Source of the DNA: Palaemon carinicauda
Lineage: Eukaryota > Arthropoda > Malacostraca > Decapoda > Palaemonidae
DNA: 64,000 bases
Direction of reading: 5' to 3'
Assembly: GCF_036898095.1 (NCBI RefSeq)
Contig: NC_090751.1
Span: 74,190,432-74,254,431 of the forward strand
Under the pieces are notes generated by a model that saw only the letters and a program-made list of their open reading frames with translations, had not been told where the DNA came from and made no database searches. This document shows positions 22,374 to 33,152 of the stretch, piece by piece; position 1 is the first letter of the stretch; each line of letters starts with the position of its first letter. The translations under genes were made by a program, and so were the position numbers.

Positions 22374-24345
22374 TCATTGCTTAGATGGTCCTGAGGGTTT
22401 GCCACCCTGACCTCGTCCTCCCCTGCCTCGTGAGGGGTTTCTACAGGAGCCCCGTCTAGATCCTCTTCCTTCCGGGCGAAAGGTAGTGGTGTGCCTCTCA
22501 AAACCTGGGTTGAAGGCTGGTGACTGGGCTACCAGCTGTTGAGGCATCACTTGGAAGGTGGACGGTGGTTGAGTGACCACTTGCGGCATCGTGGTCATGG
22601 TGACCGTGGGATGTTGCTGTACAAGCCGAGAGGGTAGTCTTGGCTTCTTCGTCTTCCTCTTAGGTTGGGGACCAGCATCAGGGGAAGATTTTTTCTTTGA
22701 AGAAATGCCCCACTTTTGGAGAAGGTTCCTATTCTCCGTGGCGGCTTTCTCGACTACTTCTTGGGCCACTTCCTTTGGGAAGAGGTCCTTGACCCAGATA
22801 CAGGAAGTAATCAGCTTCCTGGGTTCGTGTTTGACCATTGTATTGGCAAACACAAACTCCCCACAGGCCTTCCTGGTCTTTTCAAAACCGTACAAGTCCT
22901 TGATGAGGGTGGCCATGTGCATCTTGGCCAGGACTGTGTACATATCTGGGGTGCTGTCAACGACTGCACACATCTCTATGCAGTTCTGGAGGGAAAGAGA
23001 AGCAGTTAGCCTCTCCTTTGTCTCCTGTTCTCTTCACAGGAGAAAGTCCGATAGCTTCGGTAGGTTCTCGCTGAACTGCTGTCCTGCGATGTCTGCATCA
23101 AGTTTCGAGACTGAAAAGGTTAGGTGGACCTCCTTCTATTCCTTCTCATCTGTGGGCAAGGCTAGAGACAATGGCTTACACTCCTCTAGCGTAGGGCATG
23201 GTTTGCCTGCATCAATAGCCTTTAGCACACTTTGAAGAGCCTTCGACGAGAAGGAGAAGGCTCTTGAAGAAGGAGCAAGAAAAGTAGGGTGTTTCTTACT
23301 CAGTGCAGAAACTCTTGAGTTAGTATACCCTGCCTTCTTCAGGCTACTCATCAAGAGAGCCTGTGCTTGTCGTGGTCGGAAACCATGACCTTCTTTGGTT
23401 CCGTCTCTTCTTTAGACTCTGGCTCACTCTTCAGCCAGATGAAACACTCCGGGAAAGCCGCAAAGTTTGGCCAAAATTCGATGTCGTCCAGGTGGACGGC
23501 TCCCATCTTCTCCGAAATGTAGAGTTTGCCGATTGTAATCGGCATGAACTTCGCATACCTCCAAGGATTGGTTTCGGTGCAGGGTGGCAGGTCCTTTACT
23601 CTGGGTCACTGGTAAGACCCTCAGGAAGTGACGATCCGAGTAGCTTCACGGAACTCCTTCGTCATTTCCTTCTTCATGTCCGAGTTTTTTTACATAGAGC
23701 GTCCATTAGCATAGTAAAGTGGGCCATAACTGCTTGACCCAGTGAGTCTAATGGAGGGGTAGGAGCCGAAGACGTAGACGGTGTCGGCTGGAATGATGAC
23801 ACAGGCAGAGGGGGGTCCTCCGCTTCTGTCGAGTTGAGATCCTCGTCTCCTCCTGGTGGTAGGGCCAGCTCTTCCTCAGGATCCTCTTGAAGGAGATCCT
23901 TTCATGTGTCAGTGGACACTTCAGACATCCTCTCCTGATGGATGTCCATGCCTTGCATAGCCTCGTTGATGTCGGCCTCAACTGCGATCTGGACGCAAAG
24001 AGGCTCAGGTCGTGCCTGGGGTACCACGGCATCAGCTGCTGCCTTCGGGAACAGCATGCTTCTCATCATGTCATTGGGAAGGTACAGTCCCGGAGAGTTC
24101 TTCTGGAATCCTCGTAGCCATTTCCGAAACTTTCCCCTCGCAGCGTCCCTCGACTCCGTCGACTTGGGATCACCGAAACCCTCGGTCATCAAGGCCGAGC
24201 AGACGTTGCAGTCCTTGGGGTCCCAATACCTCAAGGTTTCAGTTGCGACTGAGCAGGTGGCATGAGACCTGCACAAAGTGTGACCAGAAAAGTTCTTACT
24301 TTTGTGGTTACAGTACATCACCTCGTATTTCACCTTTGGCTCCTC
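22374..24345 (-). pseudogene. DIRS Gag-like protein, broken (copy C)
   Basis: Exon begins after CAG at 24,346. The Cys/His cluster (YCNHKSKNFSGHTLCRSHATC...CNVC) and the WLRGFQKNSPGLYL block are open to about 23,902. Later blocks (HLDDIEFWPNFAAFPECF, ALSKKHPTF, and RKLITSCIWVKDLFP) are separated by a frameshift near 23,370, a Trp-to-stop at 23,136 and others. Ends with a Gly/Arg-rich tail near 22,390. Confidence 0.72.
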
Positions 24346-26302
24346 CTGTAAAGAAAGGAAAATGAAATGAGTATTTGGTAATTTATCACACTTGATAAAT
24401 TATATTCATATATACATGCATAAAATGGTATTACTATTATAGCTTAGGATAGTAAGCTAGAAAGAAAATAGGAAAGACACATACCTGTGCCTCCTGTCCA
24501 GACAATTGCTGTGACCTCCCTCAATATTAATATTTAGAATTTCCTTATCTAAGGAAAAGTAGAGTAGAAGGGCTCTAATCTCTAGAGTTAAATTAGTGTA
24601 TACTAGCACTAACCCTTCCATAAAGGAATATTAATATTGTAGGGTAAAATATTAAGATCTGATGACCTATGGCTCATCAGGGTATTGAAGGAATACTTCA
24701 CTTCAATATTATAATTGGTCTCAACAATGGATTGTGAGAGGACACACAGAATATGTTGGAAAATATAAACTACTGTATAATATATACTATGGTCTTCTGC
24801 CTGCAGTATGTACTATACTGCAGAAATACTGGCTACTGTATAAGCTTATAATGTAGTTCTGCCGGCATGCTGCTAGCTAGGCTAGTACCTGGCGGCACTA
24901 GCTGATAGAGAGACAGAAAGCATAGAGAGAAGGGATACCTCATTATTATAGTTTAGTACAATAAATAAGGGTGTAGGTACTACTGTCCCTACTGCCTTCT
25001 TCCAGAATGAGGGTTCAAATGGAAGGGGGGAATGAATCATTCTAGCTTCCACCCAACCAAAGGATCTGTTGCCGGCTACTCTGCCGGTTCCAGGAATATG
25101 GATGGCAGTCCAAGAGAGGACTGAAGAACACTCAGAGACATAAGGGTCTCCCACCGGCAGCCGTCATGGCCGGCACAACCGTTCCCGGAGCCTTGCGTCC
25201 GTAGGGGGAAGGTCGGAGCGGCAATCAAGCCACCTATGTAGGAGCCCGGCAAGCACCACAACCCACCTGGCAAGCGGGGAGATTGTAGGACACCGGCCAA
25301 AGATGTTGCTATGGCTAGGCCATCGCTAAAGGACGGGGAGGAGAAGGGAAAGGGTCTTGTGTGTTGTGTCGGGAGAAGGCGGCACAATTGATGGCCACTT
25401 CCGGTCACAATTCAGAAACATCGTTTCAATGCCGGTGCCGTCTTGGGCGGCAGAAGAATATCGATTCTTCAGCCCAGGACCTAGCTGAAACAAGACTTGT
25501 CTTCTAGACCGCAAGGGAGAAGGTGGCGGCAGTGTACTACCACTTCGGATGCGGGCTAGGGAAGCTAGGCTTCTTATGTCTACAACTGTAAGCCGGCAGG
25601 GGAGTGACTACTCCCTTGGCAGCCAAGTTGCCGGCATAAAGACTGAATACTTTGTGTTACTGTCGTAAATCAAAGCCGGGATACTCACCGGCAAAAAGGG
25701 AAGACAGAAACCCTAGCCTAATCAAGACGGAGTACACTACTCAATGGCAAGGGAAGGAAGGGTTTACCCTTAAATCTCTAAAAGAGACGAGTATTGAATT
25801 ATATAATGAATTCTAGGAGATATACTATCTCCTGTTGAAATGATAAAACGATACACAAGGGTAAACGGGGATAATGTACAAAAGTATATTAAAGCGCATA
25901 GGCTAGGTTAGCCTAGCGCGGGTCGAGATCTCGGCTATGCAATTTCACCGAGACTCTAACGTATACGATCGGTACATTTAAGGAAGAGGAAATATTTGTG
26001 CATGATCTTATCTTCACTAGTATAATTTTGCCTAAATAGCTATAATTCAATAAAGCTAAATACCGGGAAAGTCGTTCTACTGACTAGATAAGGCATATAT
26101 GGTTACCGGCTAAGCTCCGATAAACACACCTAAATTATGCTAATTTAACTGTGAGAAGGGAGCTGAAAATTATAAACAGGAAAGATTAAATACTCAACTT
26201 TCCAGAGGCTGAAGATGTTGGAGAATGTGTGATAAATCTTCGTTTTAGTGACAAAAAACAGTGAAAGCAAGCGGGAGTACACAGTGCGCAATTCGCTACT
26301 AA
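24346..26302 (-). other. Leader of copy C
   Basis: No gene. Conserved splice acceptor at 24,346. One copy of the CCGGCATGCTGC...CTAGTACCTGGCGGCA motif near 24,860, which is expanded to four tandem units in D. GCCGGC-rich sequence runs to about 25,680. The box TCTGGAAAGTTGAGTA (minus strand) near 26,200 is shared with the leaders of G and H. Confidence 0.55.
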
Positions 26303-26636
26303 ACAAGGAATGGGTAGCCATATTGGACTCTGTAGTAGTACGGGAAGGGGATCCACTGGGTAACCTTGATGACGGCTCCCCTTCAATTTTGCCACTCTTC
26401 CCCCTCAGAGCGAAAACTTTATTCGGGGTGAAGATTTCCATGTGTCGTATCAAGAAATACGTCCCCCTCATATTATGCAATGTCCTTAAGAAAATTTTTA
26501 AGGATACTCACGCCAGGAGTTAGAATTCATGAGACCTATGGTCAATTCTCTGGGAGTATCACTGTAGCTAAATTTCCCTATGAAAGCTGCCTAAAGGAAT
26601 GTTCCATCAGGACGACATGGCCTGAGCCCAAAAAAA
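26303..26636 (-). repeat. Left ITR of copy C
   Basis: Inverted counterpart of the right ITR at 12,266-13,420 (minus the solo LTR). Ends CATGGCCTGAGCCCAAAAAA. The two ITRs differ at scattered sites, unlike those of G, so C is older than G. Confidence 0.8.
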
Positions 26637-26717
26637 CACATATTGGTAGTAGTGATCATAAATGGTAAACCAACTGTAATACAAGTTGATACAGCAGCTG
26701 ATGTATCATGTTTGAAA
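26637..26717 (+). pseudogene. Old Ty3 protease fragment, right flank of copy C
   Basis: Matches the protease start of the young Ty3 element (about 15,337-15,420: VIINGKP...QVDTAADVS). It continues exactly where the fragment at 11,599-12,265 stops, so both flanks derive from one Ty3 copy. It is cut by copy H. Confidence 0.85.
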
Positions 26718-28403
26718 AACGGATTTTGAGCGAAGCGAAAAATCTATTTTCGGGTGAGATAGCCATGACGTCCTGATGGAAGGTTCCTTCATTAGCTTCC
26801 TGAGGGTATATATGACTACAGTAGATATTCCCAAAGAATTAAACTAAAGGTTTCACAGAATTCTAACTTCTGGCGCGAGTACCCATAAGGTTTCCCTTTA
26901 GGATATCGTATAATAACAGGGGACGTATGCTTGACACGCCACATAGCTATCTGCACCCCACATAGCGTTTACGCTTCGAGGGGGAATTGTGGCAAGTATC
27001 AGGAGGAGCCGTTACAAAACTCTCCTCCTGCGTTACTGTTACGGTACTTAGCGATGTAAGCAAACGGCCGCCGTAGCTGGCCGCCATCTTGGTTTACGTC
27101 ACATCTGTGTGCTTTATTCCTGTTTCTGTAGTGATCCTGACAGAATGTTTTTTCCCAGTGTTCGCTATTTTATTGCATCATGTCGCAATCTTCAGCCTCG
27201 CCTTCTTCTGGAAAGTTGAGTACCATATTCTTGTACTGTATAAATAAGCTCCAGCCGTAAAGTAACGACTTTTTATCTTTAATTCTCGTGTTTTGTGGCT
27301 GAGCTGTGCCCCGACCTGAGGCGTCATGTTTCGACGCTGTTGCTCGCCTTGCATGCTTTATTTAGTTAGCCAGAGCAACCTTCCCGGTCTTACAACTAAT
27401 AACTTCATTAGTTATTTAGTCTACATTGGTAGGAGTTAGTTATATTATGCGTTAGTATTCGTTTAGGCAACTATGTTAGCCTACCCTATGCTAGATAGCT
27501 AGCCTAGCCCCTAGGCTTGATAGCCTAGTGTTCATGTTTACTTCTTGCATGATATAATAAGTGTTCCTAGTGTTATTTTATAAATGAAGACATAGGCATT
27601 TATACAAACAAGATTCAGTGATTGCACAGATGTTATTTCGCCTTCTAGGGAGTATACAATGGGTTTCGGTGATATTGGTAGTCGTCTCTCTTACCCCTAA
27701 CCTAACGCTGGGGCTATTGTATACTCCCTTACCTCCCCAGTTACCTTTCCTAAGGTAATCTCTTCCCTCTGAGGCAGCCTAGGCTACATCCTACCCCTCC
27801 TTACCTCGATATGCTTTCGGGTAAGGTTAGGCTAGGATTTTTCCTACCCCACTCCTTACCATAGTTCATGCGCTTTGAGTTTGGGACGGAACCTCAGAGT
27901 ACCAGTCGTTCGCCCCCCAGCCCCCATTAGGAGAATGTACTCTCCTTCGGGTCCCTGCTGGAGGGTGAAGGTGGTGGGGCTCTGCCCTTCCCCCTAGTCC
28001 ACACTTGGTTGGGTTAAGTCCCGTCCTCCCTGTGGCCTAGCGACTTGTCCTCCCCCTGCCCTTCCTGGTCTAGGAGACTAGCTCACCTAGCCTAGGTTAG
28101 GCAGTCAGTGGGATTCTGCTTCTTTATAGTTTAGGACAGGACACTAGTGCTGTACCTACTCTGTGCTAACCTACCCTAGGCTGGAGAATGGACTCTTCCT
28201 ACCTAGACAGGCTAGCCCTGAACAGAATCTCCACCCCTCTGGGGGTGTTGGTGAGAACTACGCTCCCCCCATACACCCCCTTCAGGACTCTCTCCCCATC
28301 CCCTCTATCCCTTTGGTGTTGGCTTAACCTTCACATGCCTGTCTGCCGTCCTTCAACTCCACTGAGTGCCAGTGGGTTGCCAGTTCGGCCCGGTCCAAAA
28401 AAA
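26718..28403 (+). mobile_element. DIRS fragment H: ITR plus 5' leader, plus strand
   Basis: An F/B-type ITR at about 26,718-27,105 is followed by a plus-strand leader homologous to that of G (shared TCTGGAAAGTTGAGTA and CTGAGCTGTGCC). The outer end carries the right-end signature (TTTTGAGCGAAGCGAAAAAT), although its position should be a left end. No Gag follows; it stops at Ty3 sequence. No gene in it: the 109-aa ORF at 28,188-28,517 spans the junction. Confidence 0.7.
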
Positions 28404-28528
28404 CACATATTGGTAGTAGTGATCATAAATGGTAAACCAATTGTAATGCAAGTTGACACAGCAGCTCATGTATCATGTCTGAAAAAACAGCTAAAACCAT
28501 TCCTAATTTGTTATTAGAAGGTACAAAT
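28404..28528 (+). pseudogene. Second old Ty3 protease fragment
   Basis: Begins at the same Ty3 position as the 26,637 fragment (CACATATTGGTAGTAGTGAT) and shares its private changes, but extends further, through NLLLEGTN, to the left end of copy G. Two fragments with one start suggest a local duplication. Confidence 0.8.
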
Positions 28529-28532
28529 CGGA

Positions 28533-28887
28533 TTTTTGGGCTCAAGCCATGGCGTCCTGATGGAAGGTTCCTTTTTGGTAGCTTCCTTGGGTATATCACT
28601 ACTAAATATTCCCAGAGAATTTAACCACAGGTTATCACAGAATTCTAACTTCTGGAGCGAGTATCCTAAAGGTTTCCCTTTTAAGACATCGTATATCAAC
28701 AGGGGGCGCATGTATTAACGCGCCACATAGCTATCTACACCCCAAACAGAGTTAACACTTCGGTGTGTAGGGGCGGAGAATAGCTGGGGAGCCGTTCCAC
28801 AGCTAATCTCGTTCGTGGCTACTTTTGGTACTCGAGACGTAAACAAACGGGCGCCATTGCTAAATGACGTCACGTCCGTCCTCATCC
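28533..28887 (+). repeat. Left ITR of copy G
   Basis: TTTTTGGGCTCAAGCCATGG to GTCCGTCCTCATCC. Reverse complement of 36,962-37,303. The identical translated ORFs at both ends (for example 28,514-28,711 and 37,138-37,308) are a consequence of this repeat, not genes. In DIRS elements the left ITR carries the promoter; no specific element is assigned here. Confidence 0.9.
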
Positions 28888-31214
28888 TTCTTCTAGTAGC
28901 TTGCCTTGCTAAGACGGATTTTCCCTTACGCATTTTCATCAACCTGCATCTTCGTCATGTCGCTACCTTCGGCCTCGCCTTCTTCTGGAAAGTTGAGTAC
29001 AAGGTTCCAGTATTGTTTAAATAAGCTCTGACCGTAAAGTAAATTTTACTTTTCGAGATATTTGATGTTTTGTGGCAGAGCTGTGCCTCCACCGGACCGG
29101 CCATTTTATGGCGTCGCTGTTGATTTCGCATGCCTTATTTAGATAGCCTCAACAGCTTTTCCGGTCTCATTAACTAATCGATACTATGTTATTTAGTCTT
29201 CATAGCTAGGAACTTTTATATCGTGTTTTGACGCTCGTTTATCGGTCATCACCTGACCCCATACCAGTTGGCTAGTATAGCCCCTAGGCCAGAGTGCCTA
29301 TATCAGTGTTCATGCATGATTTTATCAGTGATCCTAGGTTACTTATGAAGATAGTGGCATTATTTTACAATACTATTGACTGTGATGCAAGTGTTTTTCG
29401 CCTTCAGGGACCATATAGGGGACAGGTTAGATAGTGTATCTTTCTAACCTAACCTACCAGTAGGACCCCTATATGCTTCCTTCACCCCCTGCCTTAGGGC
29501 TCCCCCTCTGTGTAGTCTTGCTCCCCCCTACCATGTAAGGGAGTCAAGTTCTTCTCAGAGTACTATATCGCTTCTCTGTCCCCCCTAAGGGAATGATCCC
29601 CCTTAGGGTTGCGTCCGAGGATGAGGAACGGCTAGTCCTTCCTCTATTGCTAGGGCTAGGTCTCCGACCTTTCCTGCAATAGCGATACGTCTTCTGTCCT
29701 TCCTAGTTCAGGGTGTGACATCCCTGCTCTAGGTTAGGTTTCGGAGAGGTTAGTTCTGTTCCTTGCTGAAACGATACCCATGCACCGTTTTCAGTCAGGC
29801 TGCCTTACCTTAGGCTAGGGAGTGTCCTCCCTTCCTTGGTGGCCGCTCTGGTACAGACTCCCCTCCGCAGAAGACTCTTCTCTTCTCCCCTCCCCACCTA
29901 TCTCTTGTATGGCCTAGCCTATGGTTAGGTTAGTCTTTACCCATCTGTCCCCTGTCCTACAACTCCTCCCTAGGGTGGAGTTGTAGGGCTACCTTAAGCT
30001 CCTGTATACAGTCCGCTCTGGTACATATACCCTTCATAGTGTCCTATGAGGTTAGCCACTAGATGCGTTCTGTCTATAGGGGTTCTCCCCCCCCCCCCCT
30101 TTGAGTGTTCCCTGCCCTCCCTTGGGCTCCCTTAGCCCCCGGCCCTCTGCAGCCCTGGCTTCTGGGTGATAGGGCTAGCCCCTATCATGGGTACACTCAC
30201 TCAGGTGGGATGTCCTGGGGTCCGTGACCGTACCCTTACATCCCCCCTTCTGTCTCTTTCTCTATCCGGGTGCCGGTCCCTTGCCGCCTCTACTGTCGGT
30301 GATAACCACCTCCTACCTTGGTGACTTACCCCTACCCTCTGTGCCGCCAGTCCCCCGCGTGCCGGGGGATTGCCGCCTACCGCCGGGGCTAGCCGATGGC
30401 CTTCCCTCCTTCCTCATAACCTCAGTCGTCCGTCCACCGGCCGGCCCTCGGAGTGCCGGCATCCACTGCCGGCACTCCAATTCTGCTATAACCATCCTTG
30501 CCCCTGTCACCAAGCCGGCTACCTCCGGCTGCCGGAACCGCCGCTCCCTGCCGGCGTGCCGCCGCTGTGCCAGCGGCCGCCACCCTGGTATTACTCTTGA
30601 CTTCTAAATGTTGTCTTCCTTAATGCCAGAAAGTCTGCTGGAGCGGCCTCCGGCGTGCCGGCGGTCTGCCGGAACCTTCCGGAGGCGTCAAGACGACTTG
30701 CACCCCTTCTACTAGCTATCATCTGATGTTGATAGCCCTACATCGCAACCAGATGACTTGGTTACGTAAATGGAATGGTATTATCTTACCGTTCTATTAG
30801 TAACCATGCTGTCTTCTTGCATATCACAGATTTCCAGCATGCTGTGTGTATCTTAGCACGGCTGGTTGCCGGAAACCGTTACCCTATGGGATCTTCTAGT
30901 TCCCAATTCTAGTGTCTGAGTGGTCTCAGTCCTAGCCGTATACCCTTGACAATTTCCAATAGAATTCACACTGCCCTGCGGGCATTCCATTCTGTATTCT
31001 ATCCTGTGTCTTCGTTCACAGCAGATTGTCTATGGGTGAAGGTCACGGTAACCAGCCGGGCGAGTTACACGGAGTATGTATCTTTCTCCTTCTCTCAGCC
31101 CATCCTCTGTGCATCACACCTAATGTCAAGTTAAAATTAATTAATTAATATTTAACTTTAGTTTAAGAGTCATTCTTATGACTCCCCCATACTCATGTTC
31201 TCTTTCTCTTACAG
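28888..31214 (+). other. Leader of copy G with 3' splice site
   Basis: No gene found. Rich in CCT/CTA tracts, with a CCGGC-rich part at 30,240-30,680 as in other copies. Ends with a strong acceptor: pyrimidine tract TTCTCTTTCTCTTACAG at 31,198-31,214. A donor was not identified with confidence; TCTGGAAAGTTGAGTA near 28,985 is conserved between copies but is a weak donor match. Confidence 0.6.
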
Positions 31215-33152
31215 GAGGAGCAAATGAAGTGTGACCACAGCTTCTGTGCAGTGAAGCGCCCGCACTTCTATGGACACACGGCGTGTAGGACCCACGCCCC
31301 TTGTGCCAACAAGAAAGGGGATCTGAAGTTCTGGGACTCGCAGAACTGTACGGTCTGCCAGGATCGCCTGGTCGATGCGTTTAATAACCCTCCCTCAGCG
31401 GAGATTAGGGACGGTTCTCGAGATAAGCTACGCAAGTGGGTGCGTGGCTTCCAGAAGAACGCCACTGGACCGTACCTTGCCACTGAAGATATGAGGGCCT
31501 TATTGTTACCAAAGGCTTCCCCAGATTCTGTGATCCCCAAAGATCAGATCCCCACCGTCCAGATCACGGTGGAACCCGATGTCGTCATGGCCCAGTCCAT
31601 GCACGAGTGTCGCCTGGATGCCGAAAACGATGAACGTATGTCGGATATTTCGGAGGACACGGAGAGGACCCTCATGGCCCAAGGTGGATTACACCGAGTC
31701 AGAGCAGGGGGTCGCTCCGCCTTCCATCCCCGCCCCTACTCCTACACCGACGGAAGTGTCTCTCCCATCTACCTCCGCTACCCCGGATCCCATCCCATCC
31801 GCCCAGGAGAGGTTCCGTATGATAGAAGCCCTTATGGAACAGAAGCTTCAAGTGACACACGAGTTCATCAGGTCCATGGGAAGGTCCAAAGAACCGAAGA
31901 GGATCTCGGTTAAGGACCTCCCTGCATGCTCACATGCCAACCCCCTGGAGGTATGCTGAGCATATGGTTATCGCGACCGGCAGGATCTTTATCAGCGATA
32001 AGATCGGCACAGTTCCCCTGGAAGAAGTGGAGTTCTTCCCGAGCTTTGAGGCTTACCCGGACTGTTACGTCCGGCTTCGTTCTGAACCTGCCTCTAAAGA
32101 AGAGACCGAACCCAAGGAGGTGATAGTGTTCGATCTCCCGAAGGCTCAGGCTATGCTAGCCAACGCGTTCAAAAGTAGGGGTTTTACCTGCTCTAAGCTT
32201 CCGGCCCTGAGCAAGAAGCACCCTACTTACGTCGCACCCGACGACGTAGTCCTTCCCTTCACGGAAAAGGCCTTCGCTGCGTGCCACAAGGCAGTGGAAG
32301 AAGGGAAACCCTGTCCTGCACTGGAGGAGTGCAGACCCTTCTCCATGGTGACTCCCCCCGACGTTCGACACTGGAAGGATATCCAGCATACCTTCGTGGT
32401 GGGAAAGTTAGACCCTGACGTAGCTGGACGTCAGTTTAACGAGGACCTCCCGAAACTCAATGTCCATCTCCTTCGTCGGGAACAAGACACGAAGGAAAGG
32501 CTCGCAGCATCCATGTCCCTCCAAGTACAACTTGACGTCATGGCTGGTGACACCAGAGTCCCCGACCACTACATGGTACTCGCCAAATCACACATGGCGA
32601 CTCTGGTAAAGGACTTGTACAACTTCATGAAGGCTCGGAGAGCCTGTCGAGAATTCGTGTTTTCAAGTGCCACTGTGAGACACGAACCCCGGAGGCTGAT
32701 TTCCTCCAACATCTGGGGTAAACACCTCTTTCCCTCCGATCTTGTGAAAGAGATCACTGACAAGGCTGCCACTGAGAATAGGAACCTTCTCAACAAGTGG
32801 GGCATGTCAAAAAAGAGGAAATCCTCTCAGGACGATGGCCCTCAACCTAAGAGGAAATCCTCCAAGCAAAAACCCCAGCAACGTCAACAGAGACGGCAGT
32901 TTCCGGGGCCCGCTACTCCCCAAGTGGCTGCTCAGCCACAACAGACCTTTCAGTTGGTCACCCAACCGGTTTTGTCCCAGTCACCGGTTTTCACCCCTGC
33001 CTTTGAACAACAGACAACTACCTTTCGTCCCAAAGGTAGAGGCTCAAACAGGGGTGCAAGCAGAGACGCATCTCGTCGTCCCTCCAGAGGCAGAGGAGGA
33101 AAGGGAGCAAGCGGCCGAGGCAGTAAGCCCTCGGGACACCAGAAGCAATTAA
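31215..33152 (+). pseudogene. DIRS Gag-like protein with two frameshifts (copy G)
   Basis: The only copy with an ATG near the exon start (31,224). Cys/His cluster at C3, C8, H18, C21, H24, C27, C42, C45, then WVRGFQKNATGPYLATE. Frame is lost after LMAQGG (about 31,685), again at a CCCCC run in NPLEV/NPWRY (about 31,945), and is then open through PSFEAYPDCYVRLRSEP, ALSKKHPTYVAP, a Lys/Arg stretch resembling a nuclear localisation signal, and an Arg/Gly-rich tail at 33,040-33,150. Probably the structural nucleic-acid-binding protein. Confidence 0.8.

Larger units (their letters stand above)
12266..26636 (-). mobile_element. DIRS copy C, both ends present, with two later insertions
   Basis: Right end TGGATTTTGAAGCAAAGCG at 12,266, left end GAGCCCAAAAAA at 26,636. 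Removing the solo LTR and the young Ty3 element leaves about 8.2 kb, near the size of G and D. It is inserted into an older Ty3 gag-pol copy at the gag/protease junction. Coding regions are heavily mutated. Subfamily with D and E. Confidence 0.88.

Noticed and set aside
22573..23235. 220-aa plus-strand ORF opposite copy C Gag (and similar ones opposite RT and Gag of other copies)
   Set aside because: Antisense shadow of a coding region; no domain and not conserved as such.
28514..28711. Identical small proteins encoded at 28,514-28,711 and 37,138-37,308 (and 28,715-28,942 / 36,877-37,134)
   Set aside because: They are the two inverted ITRs of copy G read from opposite strands, not a gene pair.
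29440..29470. Arthropod telomere-like CCTAA/TTAGG runs
   Set aside because: Only two or three imperfect units; no array.
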